Source: Rhinopomastus cyanomelas
Lineage: Eukaryota > Chordata > Aves > Bucerotiformes > Rhinopomastidae
Length of the DNA stretch: 64,000 nt
Direction: 5' to 3'
Assembly (NCBI GenBank): GCA_013400115.1
Contig: VXBP01007531.1
Coordinates: 622,260-686,259 of the forward strand
Shown here: one piece after another, positions 60,030-64,000 of the stretch
Layout of the letters: each line of letters opens with the position of its first letter
Numbering within the stretch: position 1 is the stretch's first letter
Program-made: the position numbers and the translations under genes
The notes under the pieces: model-generated
Seen by the model: the letters and a program-made list of their open reading frames with translations, nothing else
What the model was told of the DNA's origin: nothing
Database searches by the model: none

Positions 60030-63000
60030 AGGAGTCACGACCCCATGCTCCCCTGCACCCCAGAGCATCCTCCCATGATGCCAGATCCAAGAGAAGGTGC
60101 TGTGAGAAATAAGGCTGTGTGGGATCCCGCAGTGCTCCCCTTGTTCTTTCCCACCGCCGGTGTTGCAGCAGTTGGACGGTGCCAGCCCCAGCCCTTCCCG
60201 GCAGCAGGAGGCTGAGGAGCCTGCAGGTTGGAGGCAGCCAGGTGCTGCTGGGAGCTGCCTCGGGGCTCTGCAGCCCCAACCGGCTTCTTCCTGGGGCCAT
60301 CTAGTGGCACATTTTAATATAGATCCTTACAGCACAGGCACAGCCACCTGGGGTTTATGCAAACGTGAGCCTGGTGGGCGAACCTCTGCTTCTGAGCACA
60401 GGCTGGGATCTCCAGCATAGCCGTCTCCTCTCCAGTTGCCTCCTCAGCACCAAGAGCAGCAGCAGCAGCATGAGGTCACTTTTCTCCTCCTCACATTCAG
60501 AATACCTAAGGTTTCTTCATTCAAACAGTTGCTTTCACCAAGGGTAACTAATCATGGCAAAGCCACCGGGGTCACCCAGCCTGAACCCCACAGCCAAGGC
60601 AGAAGAATCTGGGCTGCCATCTCCAAGGCATCTTTTTGCTCCTTCAAAGTCAAAGACTTAACAACCTGCACCTCTGCTCCCATTCTTCTGCTAAAGCAGT
60701 GATTTTCCAGATTATGTTTCACGTAGCCTGTGTATCCCTGTTCCTGTGCTCTAAGCCCTGGGTTAAAAATTACCTTCTACCTGAAGTGATTTAAATGGAA
60801 CAAAAGGTTCCTATGGATCTCACCCATTGGGAAATACTTTCTCTAGACAAAGTTACACCAGTATTAGATCAGCAAAACAGTAATGGTTTCCCCTCCACAC
60901 AACAATGGAGCACAACACTGACGCCTGTAGCCCCTCAGAGCCAGTCCCAATGGAGCTGAGCCACTAAGGCAGCATGAATCAGGGGGGTGAAGGCAGCCCT
61001 ACTCCCACACACAGGGTTGCAGTGATACAACAAAGGACCCAGACCAGATCTGTCCATCATACACAGGAAAAGATGCCGGCAGGGACCAGAGAAATGTCCT
61101 CTCACCAGGGAGGCAACAGCATTTCTCTGGGTACAGTCTCTTGCCAAGGGGAGAAGACAAGAAGACCGAGGGCTATGGTCTTCACCTCCTCCTAGTTCTC
61201 TGTTCAGTGCCAAGGCAGAGATCTTGAGCCTGTCTACCCATTATAAACTATGCAAGTTGTTCTTCAGCCCTCATCTGTAAGACATGCCCATAATGGACAC
61301 TCACATCACCTTCTGGGACTGTTGGGTGGAACAGGAGACCACTAGCATTTATACAAGGGACCAGCCACAGTTGTGCAGTTCCTTTCAGGAGGGTATGAGG
61401 AAAGAAACAAGAGACTTCCAACACAAAGATTTTATTATGCTCCTAGTCTTCACCAACATTTATGCAAATGCACACTGTTAGGAACATAACATGGCCTAGA
61501 AGGTTGTGTTGTTCACTGCTACACGCAGCGGCCGAAGCCAAGTCCATTCTCTGGTGCTTTCTCTCATTTAAACGGCCTAATCCTTCACATCCAAGATACT
61601 GGCATTTTTTCATGCCTACACCACTGGCTCCACAAAGTTCTGGAAGAGGAAAGCCCCTCCCATAAGTCTTATTCCATCCTCCAATTCCTCCTTACAAACT
61701 TCAGTTCACTCCTGCTTGTATCTATACTCAAGAAACCCCGCTGTCCCAGGAACCCTTAGAATCAATGAGCATAGAGGCTTATGGACACTCCAAACCCTCC
61801 CTTCATGACCACGTCTTCCATCCCAGCACAGATCCTGGGCAAGCTTGTTGTTAACCAAAAGCTGCAGCTAAATCCAACTCCTAGTATCCACAGTAACAGG
61901 CAGATTTCACAGGTGTTGCAGAAGTAAGGTTTATTTTCAGCAAAACTGACATAAATTGGTTTTACTCACGCAAAGCCTCATTTAGCAACTGTAGCAGGTG
62001 GTTCCATGGTCATAGCCCCATGTTCTGCAGAGCCAGGACATGGAGCTGGACTGTCCAGCTCGATCTTGCAGACCATCAAGCACAGCACAGTGGGAAGAGT
62101 GGAATCCAAGACCATCAACACACCAAGACTCAGTGCAGTGAGAACCAAAATTGAGCAGCCCAGGTTTCAGACCAGCTTTGGAGAACTTTGATTTGAGTCT
62201 CTACTCAGGTACAGCATAAGTGAACTCAGTTCCCATCATGGAAAGGATAGCTGGGCATGGGGAAACTCAAATGCTGGGGGCATACAATGGTGCTCAGCCA
62301 AATCTGCAAGCTGCACAAGATGATCAACAAGAATGGACACCAGAATGTGACTCCACCCAGCCCTTCCCTGCAGAGCCTTCCATGCTTTCTTCATTTTGCT
62401 CTATTAAATCTCCAGGGGACTAACAGATCACAGCTCCCAAACCCAATATTTATTTCTGTACTCCAGACCAACAGAAACAGTGTTGAGTAACACCCAGAGG
62501 CTCCTATCACAACTCCCACCATAATCCTATGTGCTGGTTACTGGCAGTTCTTGTTCCAGAGCGCCCGCAGCCCCAAGGGGCAGTTGTCATCAGCAGATGA
62601 CTGTCCCAGACGTACTGGAGTGCACCTTGCCAGGGATGGGAAATGACACACCAGTATTTTACCTGACTGAGGCCCTTAAAAATAAGCAGCACCATGGGTA
62701 GTTTGGGGACTTCTCACATAAGAAAGCAGGTGTCAAACAGAGCAGCCAACCCAGCAGATGAATTCAGGATGATAAGAGGCTGCCAGGCCAGCTGGAGGCA
62801 ATGTGTCACTTGTTTATCAAGTTCCTTCCCTTCCAGCTACACTCCTGACTCTGGAGCAGAATCTTTGCCACACTCATCCCTGATTCTCAGCATCCTCTCC
62901 CAAATCCAGGCCTTTGTTCTCCAGCCAAGGAACTCCAAAAAAATCAAAGAGCACAAGAGACTGATATGACAGGACCCCAGGTATCACCCAAATCATTTCA

Positions 63001-64000
63001 CATCCACTCTCAGGAACAGAACGGATTGGCTACAAGCTCTCTGCAAGGACTCGTTGGCACCTGGGGACGAAAAACCAGGTTGGGCTTGCTTAACTCTGGT
63101 CTGAGTGCCACAGACAAGTAAGGGTAAGTCTGAAAGAACCTCCACAGGGAGGAAAAGCAGCTGGATATCTACACATCACCAAGGAAAATCCTGGGCTCCT
63201 ACTGTTCTTTAGTGTTTTGCCTGACAAATGGAGATAAAAAGCAGCAGACCCTGCATCAGCTGAAGCAGCCGTCAGAGGAGAAGCAGGACCATAGGAATCC
63301 TCTACCACCTCCCCTCACTTGGATTTTCACACGTACAAACTGGAGATTTGCACACAACAGTTCTTCCTCCACACTTCAGTGCAATGTAAATCACATTGCT
63401 GGTGTCTCCACTCGTCACAGAGGGAGAGACAAGAAGTGCCAAGTCCCTGGAGTCTCCCAAGCCATAGGGAAAAATCACAGCTAACACAGCAAGAAACCCT
63501 CCAACAAAACACCCATCTCACAGCTCTTAAGAGCAAGGAAACCACAGAGCAACCTTTTCTAGCACCGCACCTACTCCACATCCCCATCACATCTCACCCA
63601 CCCTCCTACTTCCAGCAGGAGTCGAGCAGTCCCCGTTGCAGCCACCATGAGTCCTCTCAGCAGCTTCTCACAGCTCCTACTAGAAAAGACCCTTCCTGGG
63701 CCTGAGCCAAGCTTATAAAGGCTAAGGCCCCTCTTCCTCCTGGCAGCAAGTTCACACCTCCATTTTAACTCCATCAATGGCAGATGGGTCCTTTGGCCAC
63801 TGCTAGGTGATGCCTCACACTGGTGCAAACCTGAGCTCTGCAGCAGCAGAGGCCTCACAGAGACCCGAAGCTTTGGACACAGAGCTTTCTGTGGGCCCAT
63901 GGCCACCCAGAAATGTGTCAGGTCCTGCTCAAGGGTCAGAGGCATCTGGGGGCAGTGATGGGCTAGGAGTAAAAAGCAGCCCTCCAAGCTCTCGCTCTGT
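60030..64000. other. Unique non-coding DNA, nothing else recognised
   Basis: Apart from a CTCF-like motif at 60293-60310 there is no supported exon, RNA gene or mobile element. A mild CpG enrichment occurs at about 60120-60300. Frames up to 138 codons overlap on both strands near the right edge; if a gene enters from the right, I cannot see its exons. Confidence 0.42.
60293..60310 (-). promoter_or_regulatory. Candidate CTCF binding motif
   Basis: The minus strand reads GTGCCACTAGATGGCCCC, in which CCACTAGATGGC matches the CTCF core pattern CCASYAGRKGGC at every position. It has the same orientation as the candidate at 29.74 kb. Occupancy is unknown. Confidence 0.5.

Noticed and set aside
1..64000. 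Search for endogenous retrovirus LTRs, tRNA or rRNA genes, SINEs, DNA transposons and CRISPR-like arrays
   Set aside because: No paired LTRs, cloverleaf-forming segments, rRNA blocks, terminal inverted repeats or regularly spaced repeats were recognised by eye; diverged solo LTRs could still be missed.

Overview
This 64 kb window is vertebrate nuclear DNA, almost certainly from a bird. The diagnostic signal is repeated CR1 non-LTR retrotransposon (LINE) sequence: 5'-truncated copies of the reverse transcriptase ORF and 3' ends that finish in short direct repeats of the ATTCTATG type. I count about twelve CR1-derived segments totalling roughly 6 kb, in both orientations and in at least two subfamilies. 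The order or species cannot be resolved from sequence alone. There is no bacterial-style gene organisation, no RNA gene and no CRISPR array.

No host protein-coding gene can be identified with confidence. Almost all open frames are short chance frames. The only clear coding homology is CR1 ORF2: a 400-codon reverse transcriptase frame on the minus strand at 55122-56324, an intact 147-codon C-terminal frame at 58864-59307, and an intact inner C-terminal frame at 38437-38865. Two weak exon candidates (about 9200-9430 minus, and 42783-42932 plus) are recorded with low confidence.

Layout. 1-11.7 kb: unique DNA with one decayed LINE fragment (about 1.1-1.3 kb), one old antisense CR1 (7.5-7.9 kb), simple repeats, and two AT-rich segments with the look of conserved non-coding elements (2.75-3.17 and 6.73-7.20 kb). 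11.7-17.4 kb: a distinctive domain mixing CpG-rich stretches (clear CpG island at about 13.04-13.79 kb, another CpG-rich stretch at about 15.25-15.64 kb) with AT-rich, homeodomain-site-rich DNA, TATA-like boxes, a 19-G tract and a tandem repeat. It is the best candidate for a promoter or developmental regulatory region, but its gene is not identifiable here. 17.4-29.9 kb: unique DNA with further possible conserved non-coding elements (23.57-24.26, 24.53-25.33, 27.48-28.04 kb), a CR1 at 25.8-26.2 kb and a good CTCF-like motif at 29.74 kb. 30-39.2 kb: CR1-rich, including two nested CR1-in-CR1 arrangements. 39.2-64 kb: mostly unremarkable unique DNA, with the large RT-bearing CR1 at 54.8-56.35 kb, a well preserved short CR1 at 58.85-59.40 kb, a 40-bp-period minisatellite at 59.9-60.0 kb and a second CTCF-like motif at 60.3 kb.

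Taken together, the window looks like an intergenic or large-intron interval of an avian chromosome next to or containing a CpG-island regulatory domain, progressively colonised by CR1. I found no convincing new molecular system. The most informative observations are the nested CR1 insertions, which give relative ages of CR1 subfamilies, and the 12-17 kb regulatory-looking domain.
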